From positions 1 through 52,113 of the forward strand of contig CALHPK010000018.1 in the NCBI GenBank assembly GCA_938036315.1: a DNA stretch of 52,113 bases, read 5' to 3'. Shown here piece by piece: positions 7,893-16,011 of the stretch. The position numbers were made by a program, and so were the translations under genes. Under the pieces are notes generated by a model, which was not told the DNA's origin, ran no database searches, and saw only the letters and a program-made list of their open reading frames with translations. This DNA comes from an uncultured bacterium. Lineage in GTDB: Bacteria > Calescibacteriota > Calescibacteriia > Calescibacteriales > Calescibacteriaceae. Positions within the stretch are counted from its first letter, which is position 1. Every line of letters begins with the position of its first letter.

Positions 7893-9281
7893 TTATGGTT
7901 CTGATATTATGCGTCCTCCGCCGGAGAGCTTTGCGGTTAGAAGTTTTCTGTCTGCTTTTTCGAATATTAATTCAGGAGTTTCTCCTTCCGCTGGAAATTC
8001 CGAGATCCCACAGGATATTCTTAATTTCTCCGGTATTACTCCATTTTTAGTTTCTATTGTTATGCTCCCTATCAGTTGAGATATTTTTGCCATGTCTTTT
8101 ATTGCTTGAGTTTTTGATGCTCCTGTAAATACTATAGCGAATTCATCCCCTCCAAATCTTGAAACAAGATCGATTTCTCTTACCTCTTGATTAAGAATTT
8201 TGGCTATTTCTACGATAGCTTTATCCCCTATGTTGTATCCATATTTTAGATTTATGGATCTGAATTCATCTATGTCAAAGAGTGCAAACGCGAATTTCTG
8301 CCCATTTTTTATAAATGATTCTATTTTTCGTATCATAGTTTGGCGTGTCAGAAGCCCTGTTGATTGTTCTGTTTCGTAGAGCTTTTTGATTTCTTCAAAA
8401 AACTGAGAATTTTTGATGGCTATTGCTGATTGTTCAGCTATCTTTTCAAGAAGTTCAATCTCATCTGGAGAGAATCCTCCGATTTTTGCCTTATTGAAAT
8501 TGAAAACGCCTATAGTTTCATCTCTATATTTTATTGGTATTGATAAAAATGATCCCTCTTCCAGAAACTCTCCTTTCCAGTGGAGATATCTTTTATCTCT
8601 CATTGTGTCGGGAATGTATATTGTCTCTTTAGTTGAGAAGGCAAGCCCTGAAATCCCTTCTGTTAGAGCAAATTTTAATCCTTTGATATTTCTGGGGAAT
8701 CCGTAAGTTGCTTTTACCACAAGGAAATCATTTTCTTTCATCAAGATAGCAAATTTTTCTACCTTGAGTTTCTCTCCTATTATCTTTGCTATTGAGTCAA
8801 GTAGGATTTTCAGATCGAGGTTTGAGCTTATTTTTGACGTTATATCATATATGATTTTAAGATATTCAACTTTATTTTTTATTTTCTCTATTTCACTTTT
8901 ACAATTAAGATGTTCCTTGAGTAGGTCTTCATCCCTTTTTATTTTCTGATGTAAATAATCGAGTTCGGTTTTCTGTATTTCGAGTTCTTGAGTTTTTTTA
9001 ATAAGCTTCTCAATGGACTCGAGCAGGGAAATTAGCTCTGGTGGAGCCTTCTCTTTTACAGATTTTGTATCTATGTAAGCTGGATTTTCAGAGATATCTT
9101 TTGTTAACTCTTTTATAATCTGCAACTTTTTCTCTTTTATTCTTTTATTTATGTACCAGCCAGCAAGAAATATCATAATCACAGATAGTGCCCTTATTAG
9201 ATCAGAAATATCAAGATATGCTGTTATCCCCGCAACAATACCGGAAATTACAACCGGAATATCTTCCTTCATAATTCTCAT
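7893..9281 (-). CDS. GAF-domain diguanylate cyclase, membrane anchored
   Basis: 462 residues. Two closely spaced hydrophobic helices at about residues 8-45, a coiled coil at about 75-145, a GAF domain at about 150-290 and a C-terminal GGDEF domain with the active GGDEF motif at residues 377-381. An I-site RxxD (R368-D371) sits exactly five residues before GGDEF, so product inhibition by c-di-GMP is expected. The GAF module probably senses a small ligand or redox state. The start ATG 9281 (alternative 9272) is preceded by TATAAT on the complement only 10 nt away, so the mRNA may be leaderless or nearly so. Upstream is a small lipoprotein gene, downstream pcm. Confidence 0.93.
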   Translation of the reverse strand: MRIMKEDIPVVISGIVAGITAYLDISDLIRALSVIMIFLAGWYINKRIKEKKLQIIKELTKDISENPAYIDTKSVKEKAPPELISLLESIEKLIKKTQELEIQKTELDYLHQKIKRDEDLLKEHLNCKSEIEKIKNKVEYLKIIYDITSKISSNLDLKILLDSIAKIIGEKLKVEKFAILMKENDFLVVKATYGFPRNIKGLKFALTEGISGLAFSTKETIYIPDTMRDKRYLHWKGEFLEEGSFLSIPIKYRDETIGVFNFNKAKIGGFSPDEIELLEKIAEQSAIAIKNSQFFEEIKKLYETEQSTGLLTRQTMIRKIESFIKNGQKFAFALFDIDEFRSINLKYGYNIGDKAIVEIAKILNQEVREIDLVSRFGGDEFAIVFTGASKTQAIKDMAKISQLIGSITIETKNGVIPEKLRISCGISEFPAEGETPELIFEKADRKLLTAKLSGGGRIISEP

Positions 9282-9291
9282 CTTCAGCTTG

Positions 9292-9297
9292 ATTATA
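9292..9297 (-). promoter_or_regulatory. -10 box close to the start of the diguanylate cyclase gene
   Basis: A perfect TATAAT on the minus strand ends 10 nt before the ATG at 9281, with no convincing Shine-Dalgarno in between. The matching -35 region is weak. It suggests a very short or absent leader. Confidence 0.4.
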
Positions 9298-9363
9298 TAA
9301 ACCCATTTTTAATTTTAAGACTGAAAAAGTTAGATTCGAATTTCACAAAAGTCAGTATCTTAA

Positions 9364-9885
9364 TTACCTAAACTCTTTTTTATCTATTTCTCCCTTTTTC
9401 TTCTCCTTTTTTTCTACCTTGCCAAGATATTCGAAGAGTTTATCCTTCAATAGGTAAAAATTCGGGATGGAATAGTAATCTCCTCCTATATCAACCAAGA
9501 ACCAGAAGTAAAGTTCCCCTTTCTCAAGGGTATCTTCTGGAATCTTCACAGAGCATAAATAAATTCCTTTTTTTTCCGTTTTGCTACACTTCATATCAAG
9601 TATCTTTTCTACTCCGAATATTCCCCGTGCGACCACTACAGATATATCAGATGGAAAATTAGTGAGTATGTGTATCTCTACAGGTGGTTCTGAATAGGTT
9701 ATGTATTTATCATATTCTATAAAATATCCTTCATATCGTAATAGCACTTTGCCTTTGGTGGAAAGACAACCTGAGCAAATCAAGAATACAAAGAGTAATA
9801 TAAATAGCAGAATGGTAAAGCGCAAAAATTTATGCGTAATTGTGTTGAAGAATTCTTCTGAAGTGTATAAAATACTCGTATCCAT
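9364..9885 (-). CDS. small putative lipoprotein, unknown function
   Basis: Not recognised. About 173 residues from the ATG at 9885 (a TTG at 9903 is in frame). A long N-terminal region (about 22 residues) precedes a strongly hydrophobic helix ending in 'FLICSGCLSTKG', a plausible but non-ideal lipobox. The rest is a single small beta-rich domain containing 'PVEIHILTNFP', 'GIFGVEKIL', 'GIYLCSVKIPED' and 'LYFWFLVDIGGDYYSIPN', then a Lys/Glu-rich tail. The alternating beta pattern recalls an immunoglobulin-like or carbohydrate-binding fold, which is only an inference. It follows fabD by about 36 bp and precedes the diguanylate cyclase gene. Confidence 0.7.
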   Translation of the reverse strand: MDTSILYTSEEFFNTITHKFLRFTILLFILLFVFLICSGCLSTKGKVLLRYEGYFIEYDKYITYSEPPVEIHILTNFPSDISVVVARGIFGVEKILDMKCSKTEKKGIYLCSVKIPEDTLEKGELYFWFLVDIGGDYYSIPNFYLLKDKLFEYLGKVEKKEKKKGEIDKKEFR

Positions 9886-9921
9886 AGTGAAAAGATCTGC
9901 CAATATAAAGCTAATAAAAAA

Positions 9922-10842
9922 TTATGTATGCCCAATGGATTTAAGGAATGTTTCGATATCTGCAATAGAATTTATTGTATATATCTTTGCAGTGGGTATT
10001 ATTCTTTTTACTAGTGATGATAAAACTCTCCCCGGTCCAATCTCGACAAATTGTTCTACTCCGTCCTGATTCAATTTTTTTATACATCCTAGAAAGTTTA
10101 CACTTGATACTATGCCGTCAAGTAAAGTCTCCTTGATTTTATCTTTTGTGTAATATTCCAGAGTGTGGGCTGAAAGTACCTGAAAATTAAGATCTTTCGT
10201 TTCTATATTCTCCATAAACTTTTTGAGCTTATCATACGCAGGTTGCATAAGTGGACAGTGGAACGGAGCAGAGACTTTAAGATAAGTTGCCCTTATATTC
10301 TTTTCTTTAAGATCTAAATAGAACTTATCTATTTCCTCTTTTCTTCCGGAGATAACTACCTGATTCTCCGCATTGATACTTGATATCCAGATGTTAGAAA
10401 ATCTCTCGATCTGAGGTTTAATTTTCTCTACATCTGCCATAACTGCGATCATTGCCCCTTCAGATGGTGGGACTGCTTCTTGCATAAATTTCCCTCTCAT
10501 TCTGACTATTCTCAAACAGTCTTCAAAAGAAAATCCACCAGCACACGATATTGCCGTGTACTCTCCCAAGCTGTGTCCAGCTCCAATCAAATCGTAAGCG
10601 TTATGTAACCTATTTCTCAGAATCGAAAATAAAGCGTAGCTTACCATGAATATGGCAGGTTGTGCATTTTCTGTCAAGGTTAGAATATCTTCTGGTCCTG
10701 AAAGCATTATTCTTGAAAGTTCAAAACCTAAGATCTGATCAGCTCTTTTGACGAATGAATAAAAAACTTCATTAGATAAAGATTCTCCTCCCATCCCTAC
10801 ATACTGACTACCCTGTCCAGGAAATAGGATTGCCATTTTCAT
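9922..10842 (-). CDS. fabD: malonyl-CoA:acyl carrier protein transacylase
   Basis: Loads malonyl groups from CoA onto ACP for fatty acid synthesis. N-terminal 'FPGQGSQYVGMGG' (residues 7-19), the nucleophile elbow 'GHSLGEYTA' with Ser91, 'QEAVPPSEGAMIAVM' with the conserved loop after the malonyl-binding arginine, 'SAPFHCPLM' with the catalytic histidine, and 'EIGPGRVLSSLVKRI' at the end. 306 residues is typical. Unusually it is not with fabH, fabG or acpP; acpP is 34 kb away in this window. It is the first gene of a probable minus-strand group continuing into the small lipoprotein gene. Confidence 0.96.
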   Translation of the reverse strand: MKMAILFPGQGSQYVGMGGESLSNEVFYSFVKRADQILGFELSRIMLSGPEDILTLTENAQPAIFMVSYALFSILRNRLHNAYDLIGAGHSLGEYTAISCAGGFSFEDCLRIVRMRGKFMQEAVPPSEGAMIAVMADVEKIKPQIERFSNIWISSINAENQVVISGRKEEIDKFYLDLKEKNIRATYLKVSAPFHCPLMQPAYDKLKKFMENIETKDLNFQVLSAHTLEYYTKDKIKETLLDGIVSSVNFLGCIKKLNQDGVEQFVEIGPGRVLSSLVKRIIPTAKIYTINSIADIETFLKSIGHT

Positions 10843-10856
10843 AGCCGTATTCCTTG

Positions 10857-10945
10857 TAATTACATTGTCAATCTTAGTTAATTACATTATCATCAAAGCA
10901 AAATCAGCCCAATAATATAACATCTTATAATTTTGTAATGTAATT
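10857..10945. promoter_or_regulatory. repeated AATTACATT motif upstream of fabD
   Basis: TAATTACATT occurs at 10857-10866 and 10879-10888 (22 bp apart, two helical turns) and again inverted as AATGTAATT at 10937-10945. Such spacing fits a dimeric repressor operator controlling fabD. No known regulator motif is recognised. Confidence 0.3.
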
Positions 10946-11056
10946 CTCATTATTGTCTTGTGCAATAGACTTTGTTTCAGGTTATTAAGGTCACCGCTTA
11001 CGATCAAGGTTCAAAGTAAGCTCACAATTTTGTGATTTTTGTAGAATTTTATAGTT

Positions 11057-11090
11057 TTTGAAGCAGGATCGCGTTTGAAGCAGGATTGCA
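11057..11090. repeat. 17-bp tandem duplication
   Basis: TTTGAAGCAGGATCGCG (11057-11073) directly followed by TTTGAAGCAGGATTGCA (11074-11090), 15 of 17 identical. It lies in the long gap between rfbC and fabD. Confidence 0.9.
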
Positions 11091-11286
11091 TAATTACCTT
11101 AAATATCTGAAATGTATTTGCGCAAGAAGGATACTAAGTCTGTATCTCATCAGATAACTTGTAGGCATAAGTATCAGTTCAAAACTGCAATTTAGGTATT
11201 TTTGTCTATATGATGATCGGTCTTGGTGGATTGTAGGGATTTTTTGTAATTTGTAAGTAAGATATTATTTTTTGGCAATTTGGTTT

Positions 11287-11859
11287 TTATTTTTCATACC
11301 AGAAGTTATTTTCTGCTAGCTCAAGAGGTGGCAATTTTGAATCTTTTTCAGAGAGAATTGGTGAATTGAGTCCTAACCTCTCTATTCCCCAATTTATATC
11401 AATTGTTTTATCATTCCAAACTATACCTCTTTCGTGCTGGGGAGAATATTCTTTTGTAATTATGTACATTACTTCTGAAGGTTCAAGAGCTAAAAATCCA
11501 TGTGCAAATCCTGGTGGTATCCAGAATAATTGTGGTATATCTCCACAGAGTTCTAAAGATACATATTTTGCATACCAGGGTGATCCCTTTCTTATATCCA
11601 CTGCCACATCGAGTATCTTACCTTTTACGCACCTTACAAGCTTTCCTTGCTCCGCAGGTCTTAGCTGATAGTGGAGTCCACGGAGAACACCTTTTCCTGA
11701 GCTTGAAAAGTTTACTTGGACAAACTCAAAGTTTATCCCGTTTTTCCTGAATTCTGAGAGTTTGAACATCTCAAAAAATACTCCGCGGTGATCTTTGAAT
11801 GTGTCAAATTCTATAAGTAGGAGCCCTGGGATTTGTAAAGTTTTGAAACGAAATGCCAT
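11287..11859 (-). CDS. rfbC: dTDP-4-dehydrorhamnose 3,5-epimerase
   Basis: Cupin-fold epimerase of dTDP-L-rhamnose synthesis. Signatures: 'FDTFKDHRGVFFEMFKLSEF', 'VQVNFSSSGKGVLRGLHYQL' with the catalytic histidine of RGLHYQ, 'KGKILDVAVDIRKGSPWY', 'FWIPPGFAHGFLAL' and 'YSPQHERGIVWNDKTIDI' with the tyrosine/aspartate end motif. Complete at 190 residues. It stands alone, without rfbA, rfbB or rfbD, so rhamnose-type sugar nucleotide synthesis must use partners elsewhere, or this enzyme may work on a related dTDP-sugar. Confidence 0.95.
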   Translation of the reverse strand: MAFRFKTLQIPGLLLIEFDTFKDHRGVFFEMFKLSEFRKNGINFEFVQVNFSSSGKGVLRGLHYQLRPAEQGKLVRCVKGKILDVAVDIRKGSPWYAKYVSLELCGDIPQLFWIPPGFAHGFLALEPSEVMYIITKEYSPQHERGIVWNDKTIDINWGIERLGLNSPILSEKDSKLPPLELAENNFWYEK

Positions 11860-12121
11860 ATTTCGAATCCCTTGCTCAGAATAAAATATTAAGTATTGCT
11901 TATTTAGGTAGATCTCCAGAAATTTTTTCAGCCTTTTGAGTTGGAAATCTTACATTGTTATTTCTTGGTTTTACTTTTAACATCGGAAAGAATTTTTATG
12001 AATTACTCAAGTGCGATGTGAAAGTGCTAAATCGACATTAATCATTGTGATAATTGCGTAAAAATGTTGAAGTTTTTCAAATTTATGCTAATTTTCAAAT
12101 CTGATGTAAAGTATTTTTAGT

Positions 12122-13189
12122 ATGCCAATAAGAGTTTTAGTTGTAGATGACTCGACTTTTATAAGAAAGGCTCTGATAGACATACTGAGAAAAGATAAAG
12201 ATATTCAGGTTATAGGGGAAGCGAGAGATGGAGAGGAGGCGATACAGAAATTTCAAGAGCTCAAACCAGACGTTGTGACACTTGACTACGAAATGCCGAG
12301 GAAAAATGGTCTTGAGACATTACAGGAAATAATGAGAATAAGACCTACTCCAGTGGTTATGATATCTTCTTATACAAAAGAGGGGGCTCTAATAACTCTT
12401 CGCTGTCTTGAGAGTGGAGCGGTAGATTTTGTACCTAAGGATATAGAAAAGGGGACACTGGAGGTCTTTAGAAAGGCTACAGAGATAGTGGATAAAATAA
12501 AAAATGCAGCGAGATCTAAGGTTAAGATCCCTATAAGAACGGTTGAAGATAGGACTACTCAAGTAATAGAAAGGACACATCAAGTTGCGGAAAGGAAGCG
12601 GTCACAGATGCTTAGTATGGATTTGACTTCAATTAAAAAAGTTGTTGTGATTGGGGCATCAACTGGGGGACCTTCTACCATCCTTGATATCTTTTCTGTT
12701 ATGAGTCCTCTACCAGCCGCATTTGTAGTAGTTATACATATGCCGCCGGTGTTTACACAAACGTATGCTCAGAGGCTCAGTGAAAGGACAGGGTTTCAAG
12801 CGGAAGAAGCCAAAGACGGGGACAGATTGGAACCTGGCAAGATATATGTTGCCCCAGGCGGTAGGCATATCAGGTTCGCAAAAGATGGAACTATAAGGGT
12901 AGTGGATGAACCGAGAAATTCTATATATAAGCCATCTATCGATTTAGCTATGGAATCCGCGGCAGAAGTTTTTGGGAATAAACTCATAGCAATTATACTT
13001 ACGGGAATGGGAAGTGATGGGGTTGAGGGTATAAAGAAGGTGAAAGCGAGTGGGGGAGTGGTCATTTCGGAGAATGAAAAGAGTGCTGTCATATTCGGTA
13101 TGCCACGGGCAGCAATAGAGTCAGGATGTGTGGACTACATAGAAGATGCTCACAGAATACCCCACATAATTGAAAACCTTGTAAAATAA
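12122..13189 (+). CDS. cheB: chemotaxis protein-glutamate methylesterase CheB
   Basis: Response-regulator methylesterase (and glutamine deamidase) acting on methyl-accepting chemotaxis receptors. Receiver domain at residues 1-120 with phosphoacceptor D55 ('VVTLDYEMPRKNG') and acidic pocket D9-D10; a linker of about 45 residues; catalytic domain with Ser180 in 'VIGASTGGPST', His206 in 'VVIHMPP' and Asp299 in 'LTGMGSDG', the complete triad. 355 residues is standard. No cheR, cheA or receptor is adjacent. It heads a plus-strand series cheB, parA, sirtuin, sugar kinase, esterase with small gaps. No Shine-Dalgarno is evident before the ATG. Confidence 0.97.
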   Translation: MPIRVLVVDDSTFIRKALIDILRKDKDIQVIGEARDGEEAIQKFQELKPDVVTLDYEMPRKNGLETLQEIMRIRPTPVVMISSYTKEGALITLRCLESGAVDFVPKDIEKGTLEVFRKATEIVDKIKNAARSKVKIPIRTVEDRTTQVIERTHQVAERKRSQMLSMDLTSIKKVVVIGASTGGPSTILDIFSVMSPLPAAFVVVIHMPPVFTQTYAQRLSERTGFQAEEAKDGDRLEPGKIYVAPGGRHIRFAKDGTIRVVDEPRNSIYKPSIDLAMESAAEVFGNKLIAIILTGMGSDGVEGIKKVKASGGVVISENEKSAVIFGMPRAAIESGCVDYIEDAHRIPHIIENLVK

Positions 13190-13243
13190 CAAGATAAAAG
13201 GTGAAGAAAAAGTAAATCGTTACGATTATAGGTAGGTACAGGA

Positions 13244-13999
13244 ATGAAAGTAATTTCTGTTTTCTCGGAGAAAGGGGGAGTTGGAAAAACTACGATTACC
13301 TCTAATCTTGGTACAGCTCTTGCCAGAAAGAATTATAAAGTTCTTATACTTGATATGGATCCCCAAGGGCACATTGCCAATCTTTTTGGAGTCGAGCCAG
13401 AAAGAAGGAGAATACTGCAATTTCTGGTTACCGGTACTTTTACCGATGATATTATAAAAAAAACAAGGATCGAGAATTTGTATATAATATCATCTGATTG
13501 GTCGCTTGCAGACTTTACTGTAAATGTTGCTAGACACCCGGATAGGCATTTGAAGCTCAGGAGAATAGTCGATAAGATCAAAGATAAATTTAATATTGTG
13601 ATGATTGATCCTCCTCCTTCTCTTGAACTTATAACTCTGAATGTTCTTTTGGCATCTGAGGGGGTTATAATTCCTGTTGCTCTGACATATCTTGGGCTTG
13701 CAGGTGCTGCTGAAACTCTGAAGATAGTAGCTCAGACAAGAAAAGCTTTCAATTACGCTCCAGGAGTTATAGCTCTTGTTCCGAATATGTATGAAGATAC
13801 CTTAAATTGTAAGGAGCTTCTGGAAAGGCTCAAGGCAAAGGTCGGAAAACATGTGTCCAAAACCATTATACACCGTGACCCCGAAGTAGATAGGGCACAG
13901 AGTTTTTCTATGACGGTTTTAGAGCTAAATCCAAATTCTCAGGCAGCAAAGGATTTTGAGAAACTCGCTGATGAGCTTATTCTCAGGTTAGGGATATAG
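13244..13999 (+). CDS. orphan ParA-family ATPase (Soj/MinD-like)
   Basis: Deviant Walker A P-loop ATPase. 'FSEKGGVGKTTITSNLGTAL' contains the signature lysine K10 and P-loop K15; 'LDMDPQGH' is Walker A' and 'IVMIDPPPSLELIT' Walker B. 251 residues, normal for Soj. There is no parB or centromere-like repeat beside it. Its position 54 bp downstream of cheB makes a role in positioning a chemotaxis array, as for the chemotaxis-linked ParA homologues ParC and PpfA of other bacteria, a reasonable inference; chromosome segregation is the alternative. A purine-rich GGTAGGTACAGGA precedes the ATG. Confidence 0.9.
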   Translation: MKVISVFSEKGGVGKTTITSNLGTALARKNYKVLILDMDPQGHIANLFGVEPERRRILQFLVTGTFTDDIIKKTRIENLYIISSDWSLADFTVNVARHPDRHLKLRRIVDKIKDKFNIVMIDPPPSLELITLNVLLASEGVIIPVALTYLGLAGAAETLKIVAQTRKAFNYAPGVIALVPNMYEDTLNCKELLERLKAKVGKHVSKTIIHRDPEVDRAQSFSMTVLELNPNSQAAKDFEKLADELILRLGI

Positions 14000-14074
14000 T
14001 ACTTACCTACTTTTCTTCTTTTTTTCTCTTTTTATTCAAGTATTAATTTTATAACTAATTTTTTTCTTCTTTTT

Positions 14075-14917
14075 ATGTCTGAGTATAAAAGTGCTGCGGA
14101 TGTAATACTAAAGTCAAAATATACTATAGCTTTTACAGGCGCAGGAGTCTCTGCTGAATCAGGAATCCCAACATTCAGAGATAAAGGCGGACTGTGGGAA
14201 AAATTCCCAGTTGAGCTTTTTGGAACTCCACGTGGAATCATATATGTACTTCTGAATGAACCTCAAAGGTTTGCCGAGTTTATAAGAGGAACTGCCGAAG
14301 TTTTGGTAAAATCTAAGCCAAATCCAGGACACATTGCCCTTGCAGAACTTGAAAAATTAGGATTTCTCAAAGTTGTGATAACCCAGAACATAGATAATCT
14401 ACACCAAGAGGGAGGAAGCTCGCATGTTATAGAGGTTCATGGAAGTGTAACGAGGCTAAGATGTATCTTGTGCGATAGAAGAAAGAGTTTTCAGAAAGAT
14501 TGGATAATTGATAGAACCCTAAAACTTGCCGATAGATTGTCTCGAGTTGATTTCTCTCAGTTTATCCAAGGGGAAAGGATCAACATTGGTATGGTTATTG
14601 AGAAGCTTTCCGATGTTCTGCCGATCTGCGATTGCGGAGGAATAATGCGTCCAGATGTCGTGCTATTTACTGAGCCTGTTCAGGACATAAATATAGCTTT
14701 TGAGTATGCTAAGCAGGCAGATTGCTGTATAATCGCTGGGACTTCAGGAGTTGTCTATCCAGCTGCGTATATCCCCCAAATAGTCAAGAGCAAAAATGGA
14801 TTCCTTATAGAGATAAATCCCACTGCATCAGCCTTCAATTCTGATATCTACATAAGAGAAACTTTCGCATCTGCTATGCCGAGAATAGTCGAGGAAATAA
14901 AAAGTAGAATAAATTAG
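14075..14917 (+). CDS. Sir2-family NAD-dependent protein deacylase
   Basis: Sirtuin that removes acyl groups from lysines using NAD. Motifs: 'FTGAGVSAESGIPTFRDKGG' (20-39, NAD-binding GAG and FRD), 'TQNIDNLHQEGG' (103-114), catalytic His122 in 'EVHGS', and 'AGTSGVVYPAA'. The zinc module is odd: the first pair is normal (C130-x2-C133), but the second is C184-x-C186 ('ICDCGGIMRPDVV') and the spacing between pairs is about 50 residues rather than the usual 15-20, with a helical insert (DWIIDRTLKLADRLSR). 'LFTEPV' replaces the common FGE. 280 residues. It sits between parA and an AmgK-like kinase in the same direction; the substrate is unknown. Confidence 0.9.
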   Translation: MSEYKSAADVILKSKYTIAFTGAGVSAESGIPTFRDKGGLWEKFPVELFGTPRGIIYVLLNEPQRFAEFIRGTAEVLVKSKPNPGHIALAELEKLGFLKVVITQNIDNLHQEGGSSHVIEVHGSVTRLRCILCDRRKSFQKDWIIDRTLKLADRLSRVDFSQFIQGERINIGMVIEKLSDVLPICDCGGIMRPDVVLFTEPVQDINIAFEYAKQADCCIIAGTSGVVYPAAYIPQIVKSKNGFLIEINPTASAFNSDIYIRETFASAMPRIVEEIKSRIN

Positions 14918-14940
14918 CTATATTATGTATATCAGCGAAT

Positions 14941-16011
14941 ATGGAAGAGAATAGATACATCGTTAAGCTCGAAAGATTCCTCAGTAGTAAAAGATGGAAT
15001 GTTGAAAAAATAGAAGCCTTAACACCTGACGCATCAACTAGACGATACTTCAGAATATATTCAAGTCCAGAAACAAAGATAGCTATGGTTATGGGAGAAC
15101 TGGATAAGAATATCATCTTTGAAGAAATTATGGAAAAACAGATTGAATTCAAAGAGCTACCCTTTATAAACATAGGGAGATTTCTCAAAAGAAATGGTGT
15201 TAATGTCCCCCAGATATATGAAGTTGGAGACGGAGTTATAATCTTGGAAGATTTCGGATCAACTCCTCTTGATGTCCTTGTCAGATACGAAGGGTTTGGA
15301 CGTGCCAAAGAATACTATATGGATTCTATATCTGAACTTGTGAAGATGCAGTCCCTGAAAGATGATGGGTCTTGCTATGCTTTTTCTCTTGTTTTCTCAA
15401 AAAATATGTTTCTGTGGGAATTCAATCATTTCACAGAATACTTTATGGGGTTTAAACTGTCTGAGGATTCTATAATGAGGGCGGAATTCGAGAGAATTTC
15501 TGAAGTTCTATCGCAGGCTCAGTACGTCTTTACACATAGAGATTATCATTCCAAGAACCTGATGTGTCTTGGAAATGGTAGAGTTGGGATTATAGATTTT
15601 CAAGATGCATTGCTAGCTCCGTATGTATACGATCTTGTATCGCTAACCTGTGATGCATATATTGATATGCCCCAAGAGCTCGAAAGAACAATATTAGAGC
15701 GTTATAAAGAGCTTACCAAAGACAGGGGAATACTTAGAATTGGAAGTGATTTTGAGTACTTATATCTGATGTGTGGGGTTCAGAGAACTCTCAAGGCTGC
15801 TGGAAGGTTCTTATACATATTCAAAGAAAAGGGTAATCCAAAATTTTTAGAATATATTATTCCTGCGGTTCGCAATGCAATAAGATGTGCAGAAAAGCTC
15901 GAACTTAAGTCAACCGAGAGGATCAAAGAGGAAGCAGAAAGAAAAAAATATTTCATAGAGAATTTTCAGAAACAGCTGAAGATTGATAGTTTTACAAATT
16001 TGAATGAGTAA
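14941..16011 (+). CDS. AmgK-like sugar kinase (aminoglycoside phosphotransferase fold)
   Basis: Member of the APH/choline kinase fold closest in layout to AmgK, the kinase that phosphorylates N-acetylmuramate/N-acetylglucosamine in the cell-wall recycling route. Seen: 'PDASTRRYFRIYSS' (N-terminal nucleotide-binding strands), 'GVIILEDFGSTPLDVLV' (hinge), 'FTHRDYHSKNLMCLGNG' (catalytic Brenner motif with HRD and N), and 'GIIDFQDALLAPYVYDL' (DFG-equivalent aspartate). 356 residues. AmgK is usually paired with the uridylyltransferase MurU, which is not present here. The 3' end overlaps the next gene by 8 bp. No Shine-Dalgarno is visible. Kinase fold is secure; the substrate is inferred. Confidence 0.8.
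   Translation: MEENRYIVKLERFLSSKRWNVEKIEALTPDASTRRYFRIYSSPETKIAMVMGELDKNIIFEEIMEKQIEFKELPFINIGRFLKRNGVNVPQIYEVGDGVIILEDFGSTPLDVLVRYEGFGRAKEYYMDSISELVKMQSLKDDGSCYAFSLVFSKNMFLWEFNHFTEYFMGFKLSEDSIMRAEFERISEVLSQAQYVFTHRDYHSKNLMCLGNGRVGIIDFQDALLAPYVYDLVSLTCDAYIDMPQELERTILERYKELTKDRGILRIGSDFEYLYLMCGVQRTLKAAGRFLYIFKEKGNPKFLEYIIPAVRNAIRCAEKLELKSTERIKEEAERKKYFIENFQKQLKIDSFTNLNE

Larger units (their letters stand above)
10843..11286. other. intergenic region between rfbC and fabD
   Basis: A 444-bp non-coding stretch with no credible reading frame on either strand. It contains three copies of an AATGTAATT-type motif near fabD (10857-10945) and a 17-bp tandem duplication (11057-11090). Otherwise it is AT-rich; I see no tRNA or structured RNA. 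Confidence 0.55.
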
